This document shows positions 12,288 through 24,728 of a stretch of 64,000 nucleotides of DNA, piece by piece. The stretch covers positions 248,001-312,000 of the forward strand of contig OZ018408.1 of the NCBI GenBank assembly GCA_963969595.1. The letters run 5' to 3'. Origin of the DNA: Neckera pumila. Its lineage: Eukaryota; Streptophyta; Bryopsida; Hypnales; Neckeraceae. Below the pieces are notes generated by a model, which was not told where the DNA came from, did no database searches, and saw nothing but the letters and a program-made list of their open reading frames with translations. A program made the translations under genes and the position numbers. Each line of letters starts with the position of its first letter. The first letter of the stretch is position 1.

Positions 12288-13167
12288 GGCATTTAGGAAT
12301 TATACTACAAGACAATGTAAATGGTGAGGGTGGGATGCAAGTAAGATGGGAGAAAGTATTCCTTTATTTTAAGAACATCCTTTAAGATATGGATTTATAT
12401 TGTAGTTTCAATGTATACAACATAAACATTTTTGGATGTAGACAATTTACAGTTGCTTCTAATTTGAATTTTAAAAACTCATCACAAAATCATTAAGTTT
12501 TAAGAATTAAAAAAGAATATGAATGAAAGTGGATTAAATGCATCTTATTTGTATTGTTAAAAAAATGGACAACTTTTTTTTAAGAAAGCAACCCCTCTGA
12601 AATCTAGACTTGAATTTAGAATGACTGTTTGTAGAGACCCCACTTTAGTTGGATACGGCCATATAGGACTTAAACAAATAAGTATGGAATGTGTAAGTTG
12701 CATACTTTATATGTGCAAAAATACTCACCTCACTAGCTTTCTTGAAATAATCCTTATAGAAAAATTTTACTTTGCACCATTTGACAAGGCTAGATTTCAT
12801 ATAGTCTTGTAGATCTAGCTTTTAATTCCAAAAAATGATAAAATAGAAAAAACATGAACTCTTGTATTTGGAATTATAGATTTAAATTAGCTGGAGCACA
12901 CCAAAAAATGCATAATTAACTAGCTACACAAGTGTAGGGGTCAGAAGAATTTTTACATTATCCACCAAGGTGAAAATTTTAGAGTATTTGCATCCTAGGA
13001 AGAATAATTTTACCAGTGCTACCGTCTTAATATTGAAAATTCCTCACAAATATCATTGGTAAAAATAATCCTTTTTTACATGAAGGTATAACAATATAAT
13101 TATATGTGGGTGATTGCAAGAAACACTTCACATTTTTGGCTCAAAATGCAATTTTTGGCTATAGGAC

Positions 13168-13297
13168 TGGCAGTACTATGTAGTACTATACAATACTATG
13201 TTTTTACAGCGCCTCTGCAAATCTCAGCCATTGATTCAAAGCATCTGCAGACCTCAACCACCAATTCAGTACTATGTAGTACTATGCAATACTATAG
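13168..13297 (+). repeat. Direct repeat pair of a CAGTACTATG-rich motif
   Basis: Two near-identical stretches of about 28 bp (start near 13170 and 13266) carry CAGTACTATGTAGTACTAT, then CAATACTAT after one or two differing bases. They are 96 bp apart. Each has internal dyad symmetry (AGTACTATGTAGTACT), so each can fold into a small hairpin. Function unknown. Confidence 0.7.
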
Positions 13298-13922
13298 ATT
13301 GCTGCGAAATACTATAGAAGCCACTGGGAGCAAAAAAGGGATCTGTACACCTTTTTATTTTTAATAATTCAAAAAAAATTCAAAAAATAAAAACAAGAAA
13401 ATCCATTTTGCTAGAAAAGATTACGCTCACATTGCACCAAAAATTTATTGTAGGAAATTTTTTCCCTCTTCATAACCTTCAAGCAAAGGAAGGTCACTTT
13501 GACCCCATGTGGACAACTGACATATTGCTATTTTCATAAAAATACATTATCAATCCTTGTAATGTTAATAGACCTCCAACAAGTCCAATTTGTGGCTTCA
13601 AATTTGCATTTTTGGGTTAAAAATAGGATTAAAAACCTCCAAAAATGGCCAAAGTAGACATCCAATTGGGGGCAATTTAAAAATAGTAAACTTATTTCTA
13701 AAAATTTGAAAAAACTATTCAATCTTTGCAACTACCATATGATATCAAGCAATAACCCTTGAAATCATTGTTCATCTTGAGCTTAATGACTTTATCTTTT
13801 ACTCTATTTGTTGAGTGGTCACTCAATTATTTACTTAGTGAGCAAAGGTGAGGAACAAGAATTATGAGGGCTCTCCAAAAGCAAATGTAAACATTTAGCG
13901 CTTATGGGTAGAGATGCTCTAA

Positions 13923-14372
13923 GAGCATCACCAATGTGGGGCAACCAAATCCCCACAGTGAAGACAGCTTGGAGGGTACTATGGGCGTCTCAACCACTAC
14001 AGTTCCTTGAGTCCTTAGTGTGGTTAGCCAAAGCACCCCTCACAATTGTCCAAAACGCATTGCCTCCCTGCCTCCCATTATGGCAGCCTATAGGAGATTA
14101 TGGATTAAAAAATTTTCAAATTAAAATATATGAAAGTGGCTAGAAGGACATTCTAGGACTGTTTTTGAAGACAGCTACATAAAAAATCTTGCAGCAATTG
14201 TTAACGTTGGGCACGGTTCAAACTTTCCTGCCTATGCTATGCCGAGGGTTGAATAAAAAAAATTGGCACACCCGGTGCTTGGAAAACCACACCCAATGCC
14301 ATGGTGGGGGGTGTTTTGGTTTCTAGCCCTTGGTGCCTCGGCCAGGTGTAAGGAGTGGGGGTGGGGATGCTC
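13923..14372. mobile_element. PIF/Harbinger (Tourist-like) MITE
   Basis: The ends GAGCATCACCA and, complemented, GAGCATCCCCA form short inverted termini, flanked on both sides by TAA (13920-13922 and 14373-14375), the target duplication of PIF/Harbinger elements. Length 450 bp, GC-richer than its surroundings. The left flank is itself GATGCTC, the right terminus of the same family, so two elements probably abut across one shared TAA. The 133-codon frame at 14263 straddles the element edge and is judged chance. Confidence 0.7.
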
Positions 14373-14375
14373 TAA

Positions 14376-16465
14376 GTGCAGGGCCCAAGGAGGCCGCAAT
14401 GCAGTGAGTCTGGATATGGTGGAGCTGGAGGTTGACCCAACTCAAGACTCGTTGCCATGGGGCCTAGAGGGGGTCCACCAGGCCTCCAGCGCTACAAAAG
14501 GCGCAAACAACGCTAGAGGTTTTGGACATCTGGTTGGACCTCATTTCTGGGGTGTTCTTCGTATGAACATTTCTGGGATTTTGCCCTCCCCTGCCCGTGG
14601 GCACCCTGGATGGGGCCTCCAGATCCAGCTCCCATGGAAACTGGCCCTCGCTGTGCCTTGGTAGATGAGCAGGTGAGTGAGTGAGGTCTGGCTGCTGGTG
14701 TCCCACGCGGCTTCTGCAACTGGGACCGCCATTGTCTGGTTGTCTTTTTATTATTATTATTTTTTTTTCCATTTTGAAAAATCAAATAAATTGACACAAA
14801 TGAAAGGGTTCAGTTGGCGTTGGTTGGCAAGTTTCAGGCCCATCCACTTGGGCTCCCTTGCAGCTGGATTTATGCAGCGGAAATGACGGACACTGGGCGC
14901 ATTCTCCCTTGCAAGCGTCCAAGTTTCAGATGTGTCATCAGTAGTCAGATGTCCCACTGAATTAGTTTCCATTTCCCTTTAGCGTACGACGGAAGGATGG
15001 TCACAGATGGAAATGCGCTTTCCTTCCTCAAAGCTACAGTAGCTGCAGCAGTGGTGGCCGTGATCCATTGCTCTGTCCCAGGTGGGGGCAGAGCAACTTG
15101 AGCCAGGCAGGGCCCAGGCAGGAGATTGTGCAACTTGATTGCAGCTCAAGGTTCACAGTTTCGGGTGAAGTTATCCATCAACCATGCCAACAAGCGCCAG
15201 CTCCATCATCACCATCACCATCACCATCTTGTAGACTGTATCGCACTCATTCACTGTAGTGACTTTCACACGCTTTGTACGGCAAGTAGTTGCTGGAATT
15301 CAGTATGAGTGCTACTTTGCTACAGTGAGAAGCGTCTAGAAGCCGGACCTCCCGGAAAAGAGCAACGAAAAGGTGCCGGGTTGGTAATTCATTCATGTTT
15401 CGTCATTCTTATCCTCGATCTCTCTGACATGTGTATCAGGATAGTGACAAGAACACCATCTCTCGCACACTTGTTGGAGATATTAAGGTAACTAAGCTTG
15501 CACATTGTGATAAGCATAAGAGCACACTTCTTATTTCTTATGATTAAATTGTCTTAGTTTTTGTTGGTTCTTGTTGCTAATTGAGAGAATGGGGAATCAA
15601 GCTTGTCTTTTGCATGTCGTTTTGGACAGGGACAAAGTGACAAACCATCAGTTAATTCTCAATTTGGAGAATTAAGAATGACATGACCATCATGAAAACT
15701 TCGAACTTCGGAAGATTTACACTTGATGCAGAACTGGGTTCAACTCGACGGCACTTTCATTATAAATACTGATGATAAATTCCCGCCAAAGTAGGTGGAC
15801 TCTTTGGTTGGGACAGAACATGATTTCCACAACTATGATCGAAAAGCACGACATTTTGCAATTATAATCAAGCATTAAATGCACTTTGTACTCACGAAAC
15901 GGACCACATCAAATCCAGTTTTGAGCCAATGACACAAGAAGTAGTTCTGTGACTAGTGCTGCATCAGGAGTATGATGCTTCCAAAGATTTATTCGCACTT
16001 TCTCAGCGTTTCGCTTTGCAATGAGGCATCTCTCGGACAGTATACAAGGCTCGGAACAAATGCGTGAATGCTCCAAGTAGGTCACATGAGCGCAATCCAC
16101 TCAAGATGTTCAATCCAGTGTCAAAACTCCTACTTTCCAAAATCCTACGGCTAAATGTATGTTGCAACAGAAATCGATTGCAAGAGACAATCGCATGAAA
16201 TAAAATGTACACTGATGCATAAAACTTCGTAACGAAGACAGACAATCGAGCCCCAGCTCCACCTTCTGTCTCCACTACCCATATCCTAACCCTAAAATGA
16301 GAATCAAGAGAATTCATGCCCGCGTTCCTCCGCAGGCTGCACCTTCGGAGATATGATTCCGAAAATGGGTTTTGCTCGAGGACTCGAAACACGAAAACCG
16401 TGGATTCTCGATCATTGACGCGTAGCCTATGGATCATTGAGTTGCAAAATCTTGCACATCTGTAG
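14376..16465. other. Intergenic DNA downstream of the DREB gene
   Basis: This holds moderately GC-rich sequence without a recognisable gene. A (CATCAC)n run at about 15205-15228 gives a histidine tract in one frame and looks like a simple repeat. Bases 15900-16465 lie immediately 3' of the minus-strand DREB gene and probably include its 3' untranslated region. The 168-codon frame at 16003-16509 on - overlaps the end of that gene in another frame and is considered chance. Confidence 0.5.
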
Positions 16466-17353
16466 TCATACCATAAACACGTTGCAAACAGGGTCTTCCA
16501 TGGGCTCAAACTTGCCAGACAGTTGACGACAATTTTGATACTGCTGCGGGTTCACAGTCCTGCGGCCTGAATTCGACTTCGACAATTTTCTCGATGTTCC
16601 TTCCAGAGCTGGAAAAGCCTCCAAATCCAGGAAGTTGATGTCGTCAAACTTGGTAGCACCCCACGCTAATTCCACGTCTTCCAAGCTCACAAAGGAGTCT
16701 TCTTCTTCCTCCTCCTCCTCTTCCCCTTCCCCTTCCCCTTCCCCTTCTTCTTCAGGAGGGGGAGACGATTCGCCCGTGCAATCGAGCTCCTCATCCTGAA
16801 CAGTCACCCCAGATTTGGTCGCAGCGTTTTTTGACCGCGATCGCTCCCCGGTGGTGCCCGAATTTTCCGACTCCGCGGGGCGTTGATGCGACTTGGGGGA
16901 TATCTGCGTCTCGTTCTTGATGCTCTTGAGCTGCACATCAAGGGATTGCGCCTCGGATTTCACGTGGAGGGAGACCGGAGTGCACGGCTCGGCCGCTGCA
17001 GCCGCCGCAGCGGCCGCGACTTGCACGTCCCGGGGCGAATGACATTCGGGGAGAGACTTCGGAGGCGAGTCCGGGAAGTTTAGAGTGCCCGTGGAGCCGC
17101 GCAAGCATACCACAGCGGCGTCGTAAGCGCGAGCTGCCATCTCCGCCGTGGGAAATGACCCCAGCCAAATGCGCGACCTCTTGTTCGGCTCCCTAATCTC
17201 GGACACCCACTTCCCCCATTGCCGCATGCGAACCCCTCGGTACTTGGGACTCACCACGCTCTCAGGCTCCTTCTTCACTAAGAAATGCCGCGATCCTGCT
17301 GCTGCCGCCCTAACCTCCGTCGCAGATCTCTGACTTCTGTTCTTCTCTACCAT
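16466..17353 (-). CDS. AP2/ERF transcription factor, DREB subfamily (295 aa)
   Basis: Single-exon gene. One AP2 domain occupies about residues 37-94 ([19 protein letters not shown] ... [14 protein letters not shown] ... LNFP). V14 and E19 of the domain are the DREB-type choice for binding DRE/CRT elements (G/ACCGAC), whereas ERF proteins have A14 and D19. The start is the ATG at 17353 (MVEK) rather than a longer non-ATG frame to 17521, because the paralogue at 53.3 kb begins with the same MVEK and a TATA box lies just upstream. A polyalanine run follows the domain (about residues 112-121). An unusual Glu/Gly tract (about 202-222, encoded by repeated GAG/GGG-type codons) leads into an acidic, hydrophobic-spaced C-terminus ([18 protein letters not shown]), a likely activation region. 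Nuclear action in cold, drought or salt responses is family knowledge; the subgroup (nearest A-5/group II by eye) is uncertain. Confidence 0.93.
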   Translation of the reverse strand: MVEKNRSQRSATEVRAAAAGSRHFLVKKEPESVVSPKYRGVRMRQWGKWVSEIREPNKRSRIWLGSFPTAEMAARAYDAAVVCLRGSTGTLNFPDSPPKSLPECHSPRDVQVAAAAAAAAAEPCTPVSLHVKSEAQSLDVQLKSIKNETQISPKSHQRPAESENSGTTGERSRSKNAATKSGVTVQDEELDCTGESSPPPEEEGEGEGEGEEEEEEEEDSFVSLEDVELAWGATKFDDINFLDLEAFPALEGTSRKLSKSNSGRRTVNPQQYQNCRQLSGKFEPMEDPVCNVFMV

Positions 17354-17572
17354 GGTCGTGACCAATCCTCCAAGTTCAGGATTTTCCAGAATCACAGAAC
17401 GAACCAACCTGCTGTGTACAACAATTGCGATCGAAAGTGCTCGCAACCCAAACCTCTCAAATTCCAGTTCAGGAATAAACTTGCTTCCTAAAGCAATCAA
17501 CGCTTCCGCTTTAACTTCCACTTCAGAAAAAGGACCACACTCAATCGCAGAAAAGAACCAAACTAGGAGCCC

Positions 17573-17582
17573 TCCTTATATA
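17573..17582 (-). promoter_or_regulatory. TATA box of the minus-strand DREB gene
   Basis: The minus strand reads GTATATAAGGAGG, about 225 bp upstream of the ATG at 17353. Transcription would start near 17545, leaving a 5' leader of about 190 nt. Confidence 0.65.
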
Positions 17583-17817
17583 CAAACTGCCTCGACACGC
17601 CTTCCTGAAGATTGGGATTGAACTAGCGAAACTGGGTGGCAACTACCGCAATCTAACCGAGGAAGCTAACTAGGGCAGCCGCACAGCCAGGGCCAGTCAG
17701 CGGGATGTGCCGAATGCGCTCGGCAGAGTAGCACAGCTAATACAGGTAACGGAGACGGCGACTCTGACGACAATTGACGAAAGATCGTGGGAGATTGGTT
17801 GTGAGAGCTAGCGCGAG

Positions 17818-17823
17818 CACGTG
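17818..17823. promoter_or_regulatory. G-box / ABRE-core CACGTG upstream of DREB gene
   Basis: The palindrome CACGTG (context GCACGTGAGG) lies about 240 bp upstream of the TATA box. G-boxes with an ACGTG core bind bZIP and bHLH factors and often confer ABA or light response. A TGACGTCG motif follows at about 18135. Position fits regulation of the DREB gene; activity is inferred. Confidence 0.4.
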
Positions 17824-17910
17824 AGGATTGTTCAACAGGGTCTGACTTTTCGCGGATCGATCTGCGCCGGTTCAGTTGAAGGTTCGGAAGACCTCTAGAA
17901 CTCTTAATAC

Positions 17911-18729
17911 ATACCACCCTTGCGATGCACCAGGACGGTTATTTGACCTTCCACAGTGAAGTGCAAGCTGAGCCAGCGTTCTAGAGTGACGGAGGACTCT
18001 CCGTCGATCATGGGCCCGTCTGGAAGGTACAGATTAACCAAGGGGAGACGCGTGTCCAGGGGTAAGTTAAATATCTGTCAAAGCCCGAAGGCCCCGACAG
18101 CACTCAGGCCAGCACGCACCAGCGACGGACGGATATGACGTCGCGTCACGACCACGATTTGTTCCGTTGTTAATAATTCACATGTATGTATGTATCATGT
18201 ACGGTACGACTCTCCATGTGTTTTTCCTACTAGATATTATTAATATTATTCTTCAGCTTCCAGGTATTTGCAGAGCCGAGCCGCTTCCTCACAGGCTGGT
18301 TGGTCCACAATGGCTGATTGCGGCAGCGCGTCGCCTGGCTCGCAGCTTGAATGCAAGTTACAGTACTCTACTCACGAATTCAATCCGCGACAGCTTCGAC
18401 GATTGTCCCGGCCCCAGTCTGTCTGTTTCGGTCGTTGAATCCCAGCAACTTAAGAAGAAGTTAGTGGCGATGCAGATTGTCAACGTCGGTCTGGTGCGCA
18501 GAGAGTTGAACACATGCTGCTTATAACAGAGTAATTATAAGCCTACTTCATCGGGAGCATCATTGATATCACGAAACATTCAATCCGACTTGGTTGGATC
18601 CCACTATGTTACCTGGGATACAGTGTCAATTTTGACGGCCACTCTGCATTCACAGAAGAGTACCGGTATTTCTGAAGACCATCGAAGTTATCAAATACCT
18701 TGGAGGCAAGTTTGTGCATTGCAATGAAG
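17911..18729. other. Upstream region of DREB gene, no other gene seen
   Basis: Normal-GC sequence with no recognisable coding frame; the longest (119 codons, 18167-18526) has no familiar motif and no ATG-context or splice support. It is likely distal promoter and intergenic DNA. Confidence 0.4.
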
Positions 18730-19660
18730 TTAACCCCTAAAGTCCCATTGTCCCCTCAAGGACAAAATGGATCAGGCAGGCTCCTACGGTCTCAATATTT
18801 GTTGTAATTTTTTGATTTTTTTGTGAAGATAGAGAATCACATTAGCTTTCCAAAAATGTAATTTTTTTCAATCGGTGCTCGGTAGCAAAAGTTATGGCAG
18901 AAAAAACCTAAATTTTAGTTTGGCAGGCAAAAAAAAAAAACTCAAAAAAACTTTGAATTAAAATTTTTAAAAATTTGTATCATATAGATTTTATTTTCAT
19001 CTGTACGAGAAGCTTTGATTCATTCCATTTGGGTTTGTTATGCAAAAGTTATGGACAATCTTATTTTTTGGGCAATTAGAGCATCTTCTTGAAAAAATAA
19101 CTTGTAGGATTCATTTTTGAACTCAATTTTGATCATTTTAAAAAAAAAATTCACGGGGTCAAGACTTCTTGCTAGAACAATCTCACCATTGAGATTAGTA
19201 TATTTCAACCCTATCTTAGAGCTATTAATGATTTCATTTTTCCTTCAATCTTAAACCTACTTGTATTTAACAAACTTTTAATGAGTGAAAACTAAATGTT
19301 TTTGTTTTGAGAGTTTTTTCCTAGATTCTCAATTCAATCCTTCATCATATAAAATTAGAAATTCAAAATCATAAGAGCAAAAAATTTAAGTTAAAAAGGT
19401 TCAAAGCCAAAAAATGTAATTGAACAAGGTGCAAAAAACCTTGATTCCTTCACTTTAAATACAAATATCTTGCAATCGACACGGTCAAAGTTTCTAAAAT
19501 TTCTTCCACACATTCTTACACTAGTGCAGTACAAGATCCTATGGTTAAATATGTAAATAATACATTTTAAATTTTTTTTTGCTATTTGCTATAGAAATGG
19601 CAGTTTTGAGTGGTTTTTGATGGAAAATGGGCCTTGGCGCCTTGCAACTTTAGGGATTAA
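18730..19660 (+). mobile_element. TTAA element, family A, copy 1 (piggyBac-like MITE)
   Basis: Begins TTAACCCCTAAAGTCCCATT and ends CTTTAGGGATTAA, with TTAA at 18730-18733 and 19657-19660. The 931-bp body matches the copies at 23164 and (reversed) 47069: the GGACAA motif near the left end, the CAATCGGTGCTCGGTAGCAA segment, ATAACTTGTAGGATTCATTT, and GCAGTTTTGAGTGGTTTTTG near the right end. It has no coding capacity. TTAA target plus termini starting CCC is the piggyBac signature (established knowledge); assignment without a transposase is inference. Confidence 0.8.
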
Positions 19661-22600
19661 CCCCGTTGATAATTTGACCTCTACATATTCTTGCCTAATA
19701 TGTACACAATCTGAATATGAATGTACTTTTCCTAACCCCTAATGACCCAAGCCAACATTTTCTGGTTGTTGCCCTTCTTTTTTGAATTGCTTGTTCTCAA
19801 ATTTTGAGTTTTTTTTAAAATAAAAGTTATTTTCAAAAAATAGACTCCATTATGAATCCAATGGCGGTAGTTTCATCGAATTTCAAGTTAATCCCTAATG
19901 CAAGTAGGAACCACAATTTGCTCTACTATTTATGTGTTCCATTATTACAAGACTAAAGACAAGAAAGTATGTCACAATTCTCGGTTTACTAAACTATACC
20001 ACATCTACAAGTAAGTGAGCAATTGCCACTATTTTTTTAATGAAACTCGTTAATTTCTAAAATTCTATGACTAAATTTAACCCAAATCCACTTCAAATCT
20101 ATCATTTCTATTGTAGGGATCACTGCCCAACATGATTCAAATTTGTCTACTACAAATATGGTTGTGTAGAAGGGAAGAAGCTACCAAGGCCAAAAGACCA
20201 TGGCAACTCTCCTAGTGGAGGTTCTTTTTAGAAGGAAGGTCAAGTAAGACTTTTGTTGAAGCAACTAAGGTCACATGAAGGTCAGAAAGACTTAAATAGA
20301 TAATTGAAATTGTAAATGGTATCTAAAATCTAAGCATTTGCTATCCAACAATGCAATACAAACCAACTTTTGGATTCACTATTTAATTCACATCATCTAA
20401 ATTCATATATGATGATACTTCTAGTTCTTCATATTAATAACATTCATCTTCAATTTAATAATCAATTGCTTTCAACTTCAAGATCAGGTGTCTATCTAAG
20501 CAACTCACATTACAATGTTCACCCACATATCACATCTAAGCGCCCACCTACCCGGTGGCACAACAACAAAGAAATGTAAACAGACAATTTCTTTTAAACT
20601 ATTTTTTTTTTACAGTTGATTTTATATTGAAAGATATAATTATTACAAGTTGAGTCACACAATTTCCTATTCAACTTGAAGTTCATATTATGTACTAATT
20701 GTAAAATGAAGGAAGAAGACTATTTATCTTTCTAGGATGATTTGTCACACCTCCTAAAATCTCTAAAAGTTAATAGTAGTACTTTACATCTAGGCCATTT
20801 TCTATCCTAATAAGGTTCTTTTTCAAAGTCTAGTTGTCCTTCACTCCTTTTTTATATTCAACAAGCTATAAGATTTATATTGATTTCCTATTTACACTTA
20901 AACGAGGAACTAAGTCCAAAAATAATTTGTCTGACTACAGGTTGCATCTTGAGTTTTGGCTGGAGTAGTGATGACATGGCATTAACTTCAAGTGGTTGTC
21001 TATCCTGTGTGAATGCTCTGGTGGACAAAACCTAATCTTTGGCTAATGAAAATGCTTAAGGTAAATGTACCAGTAACTAATCATTTCAACAATTTTGGAA
21101 CAGATCATACACAGTTTGAGGTGCTGAAATTTTTTTCCATGTAGGAAGATAGGAAATAACAAGTTTTTCATAATTTTATTCTCAAAATTGAAATTACTGT
21201 AAATTTTGGGAGCCAAAAGTACTAGCGAGTCTTTCAATTTTGATTATAGCCAAACTCCTTTCTTGTTCACTACTTTGGGGACATGTGGCATGACTTTATT
21301 AGTCCCTACCTTGAAAAGGACAAAAAATTCACATTCCAAGTTTGAGTTCTAGCCTTGGTTAGAAATAGAGCACCCTATAGGTTGGATACTAGGTATGGTT
21401 GGTTATTGATACATTTACCTTATTACCTTGTCGAGTGCCACTAGACATCCTCACTGGTCTCCGTCTACACTCTTTGGATTTTTAGGAGTTGATAGCTACT
21501 TAACCTTGTAACAATGCTACGGACACAAAGTGTCCGATGAATAACAAAGAATCCTTGCATGTAGGACAGAGGTGTAATTATTCATCCTTGGAATTTCGTG
21601 CAAAAAAGGGAGGCCTTCTACAGTAGCTTGTCCTTAATTGAGAGCTATTGGTTTTCCTAAAGTAAATTATGCACACAGTATCAAAAAAGATGGTTTCTGC
21701 GGAGACCAGGGTTAAAGTCTTAAACAGTAAGTTAATGTATCTGCTTGATACTCTCTGATGACTCGTATACCCCAATGGCCTTTTCTGTTCCCTGAATCTC
21801 AGTGACACCACACTCCTAACTTCACTTATCACTTGTTAATTTCAACATGGAGAAAGTATCTTTAACTTAGTAGGGGTAGTCACGGCTCCTTCATCCCATT
21901 TTGTGAAGGTCGAGAAGAGGGACGTGGCGCTTGTTAGTTGGCTTACCACGGCTCGCGCCGGCTCCTTTCCGTGAAGGTTGAGAAGAATTGTTCTCTTCCT
22001 CCGGAGGACAAGAATAGACGTGAAGAAGTTTACGCGAAGGTTTGAGGTTCACTGTTTGCTTCGTGATTGGTTTGCCGTGGTTGCTGTGGTACTGTGCAAG
22101 TGAACCTTGTCGGAGGTTTCATTTTCATTGCAAAAGGGGTGTCACAACTCCTCCACAAAACAGGGCTCCCCATTGGCTCCCCATTTCATGTGCTGAAGAA
22201 ATTTCTCAGAGAAAATGTCAACCTTGAAGGTGCTGTGACTAAGGTAGGAGGTCCATAAATTGCTCATCTAAGAGCTGAAGTTGAATTTTGGGGAGGTAAA
22301 ACTTCTTAAAATATTTTTCAGTAAATTTTCCTTGAAAGGCAAGAGTAATTGACATCTAACCCAAGTTGTTTCATTTTTTTGAAGCTTTGTAGAATTAGTT
22401 ATGAATTTCTGAAGTTGTAGAAAAGTGCATTTTTGTGGGCTCTAAAACCGACCACCTCCTCAAATGCACACCACTTGTACATTGGAAAGTACAAAATGTA
22501 CCTCTAGAGCCTGATTGGTTTTAGAACCCGCTCCATTTTAGAACCTCCTACCTTACCCGTAGTATGGCACGCAGCCAACAATTCACTGTACGAAACCTTC

Positions 22601-22944
22601 AGCGCTAAGCTAAGCTCCTGTAGCTCCTTCAGTTCCTTCCCAGGACCTCTGGCTTGCCAGATGGCACTCCCCGCAGTCAGTCTCCGTCGCCTGGCTTCAT
22701 TTTGGATTTGCAGGGAGACATTTGTCGAAGTGAAGTTAGTGCTGGATCAAGAAACAGCTGGCAAACGGAGCTGCTGCCACTCAACATGCCATCTCGTCCT
22801 TCCACCTTCAGTAACGTAGGAATAAGTTTTCGAAGGGAGACTAAGTTAGACAGCCATTTCTATGGCAGTAGTATATAAGTTAATACTTCAGTTCCCGGCC
22901 TACTGTACTGTAGTGTACACAAAATAGTGAAATTGGGTTGCCTC
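19661..22944. other. Intergenic DNA, no gene seen; one possible relic TTAA-element end
   Basis: No protein-like frame. At 19732 TAACCCCTAATGACCCAAGC looks like a decayed terminus of the TTAA family, with no matching right end. Around 21900-22040 a GTGAAGGT(C/T)GAGAAGA phrase recurs twice in GC-richer sequence. The remainder is AT-rich and unassigned. Confidence 0.4.
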
Positions 22945-23163
22945 AACAATTAGGTTGTCTTATCTCTTCCTTCAACATTGCTTGAGATATTTTCCAATCG
23001 GCAATACTTTGGAATATTTGGTGTGCACGCAGCAGGTTCATCTTCCAGGGAGTGACCTCGACCACTCACCAAGTTTGTGAACAAGTATGGCGGGACACCA
23101 TCATGGCTGGCATGGCACAACGTAAAAATACTCTTTCTTACTTCCATAGATGTAGTGAGGAGC

Positions 23164-24092
23164 TTAACCCATAAAGTCCCATTGTCCCCTTGGGGGACAA
23201 ATCAGATTTCGGGCAAGTACCTATAGGCTCAATTTCTAATAAAACTTTTTGAAACTTTTCCATAAATAGAAAATTTGATTAGCTTTGTGGGAATATAATT
23301 TTTATTTCAATTGGTGCCTAGGAGCAAAAGTTATACCACAAAAAGCCTCAAACTAAACTCGGCGGGTAGCACAAATTTTTTTGCAAAAAGTCGAAATAAA
23401 TTTTAATTTTTTTTCTCTGAAACTTTATATTTTTGTCTACATGTGAAGCTTTGATTCATTTTATTTGGACTAATAATGAGCAAGTTATGGACAATCCTAT
23501 TTTTGGGGCACTCTAAGCATCTTTTTGAAAAAATAACTTATAGGATTCATTTCTGAATGCAATTTTCACAATTTTTCACAATTTCTTTTTTTGAGAATGT
23601 TGTATTTGCTTGCTAAAACAATCTCACCATTGGAATTATTGTATTTTTATCCCATCTAAGAGCTATTAATGATTTAGCTTCTTTTTCAATCTTGGACCTA
23701 CTTCTACTTAACAATTTTTTAAAGAATGAAAATCAAGTGCTTTTTTTTTCAATTTTTTTTGTAGACTTTCAACTTACATCTTCAACATAAAAAAAATTCA
23801 ATTCAAAGTTTGTAGTGCAAAAAGTTTTCACAAATGACGGTCAAAGTCATCTGAAATTGCAAGTCCGTGTTCAAAAAAACTTTATTTTTTAACTTTGAAT
23901 GCTAATATCTTCCAATCTATACGGTCAAACTTCATGAAATTTTTACCGCATGATCTTTGACAAGTGAAGTATAAGATCCTATGGTTAGATTCTAAGAAAA
24001 TGTTTTTTTTTGTATTCTTGGGTGAATGCAGCCAAAATGGCAGTTTTGAGTGGTTTTTGACAGAAAAATGGCCTTGGGACTTTAGGGGTTAA
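23164..24092 (+). mobile_element. TTAA element, family A, copy 2, with matching empty site
   Basis: Begins TTAACCCATAAAGTCCC and ends GACTTTAGGGGTTAA; TTAA at 23164-23167 and 24089-24092; 929 bp. It interrupts the LINE fragment. The homologous fragment reads, on its complement, GCTCC-side and AATGAG-side flanks joined by one TTAA (32043-32046). One TTAA in the empty site against two in the filled site shows insertion with a TTAA duplication. Confidence 0.9.
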
Positions 24093-24180
24093 ATTACTCA
24101 TTAGTCAGGATTTCCAAGATTCCTAGTGCAAGAACGGAGTCTTCTGCTCCGGTAGTTTTCATAGGCCCAAGTGGCAACTA

Positions 24181-24621
24181 AGGTAAATGACCCCATTGCG
24201 GTCAGAATTAGAAGTGTGCCTTCATGCCATTGCTAAAGTTTTTCAAATTTTTTCCCACATGAAGATAAGTGTGAGAGACAGTGAAGACATTTGAAATTAT
24301 ATTTTTTGGACCAAGTATGAATTAGTTCTGAATTTTTGAAGTGATCTGCCCAAAGGGGCCTGTAGGCTACCTCATGATCAACAAAATTTGAATCCAATAT
24401 GGTCATCTTCCTACCCAATGTAGTCCCAACATTTTCAAACATGGAAGACCTAAAAAAACAATTTTTACAAAGAATTTTACACTAAAAAGTTGTAAGTACC
24501 TATTGAGGTCACTAATTACTCCATAACTACCATGTAAGGCATTGATTGTGGTCCAAAAAACCACAATGGGATCATTAGGTGTCCATCATGGGCCGTATGA
24601 TCGCAATGGGGTCCTTTACCT
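24181..24621. mobile_element. TA-flanked MITE with AGGTAAA termini, copy 1
   Basis: Starts AGGTAAATGACCCCATTGCG and ends with the complement, CGCAATGGGGTCCTTTACCT; TIRs about 20 bp. Flanked by TA (24179-24180, 24622-24623). The duplicate LINE fragment at 31955-31956 carries a single TA at this point with the same flanks (GCAAC and TCGCTT), so TA is the target duplication. This fits Tc1/mariner. Length 441 bp, non-coding. Confidence 0.85.
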
Positions 24622-24728
24622 TATCGCTTAACCTTCTTCCCAAGTTACCCCGTCCGTGGGAACCAGATTGATTGTTGCTCTTTCACGTATTTTTTTTAAT
24701 GCAATGGTCACCATCTCTTTGGGAAAAA

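Larger units (their letters stand above)
22945..24728 (+). mobile_element. Decayed LINE-type ORF2 3' fragment, + strand, interrupted by two MITEs
   Basis: The host sequence 22945-23163, 24093-24180 and 24624-24728 is an inverted duplicate of 31853-32275. The translated + strand contains AILWNIWCARSRFIFQG and NTLSYFHRCSEEL, as in the larger copy, where a reverse-transcriptase-type zinc-binding domain sits upstream. Stops and frameshifts make it dead. The two insertions at 23164 and 24181 are absent from the other copy. Confidence 0.65.

Noticed and set aside
14263..14797. Overlapping frames of 63-133 codons on both strands
   Set aside because: They straddle a MITE border, are open on both strands because of GC content, and match no family.
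15126..15308. Small frame with a polyhistidine run
   Set aside because: The run is translated from a CATCAC simple repeat.
16003..16509. 168-codon minus-strand frame
   Set aside because: No motif, non-coding-like composition, overlaps the 3' end of the DREB gene in a different frame.
17354..17521. 56-residue N-terminal extension of the minus-strand DREB gene
   Set aside because: It begins with GTG rather than ATG, while MVEK at 17353 matches the start of the paralogue.
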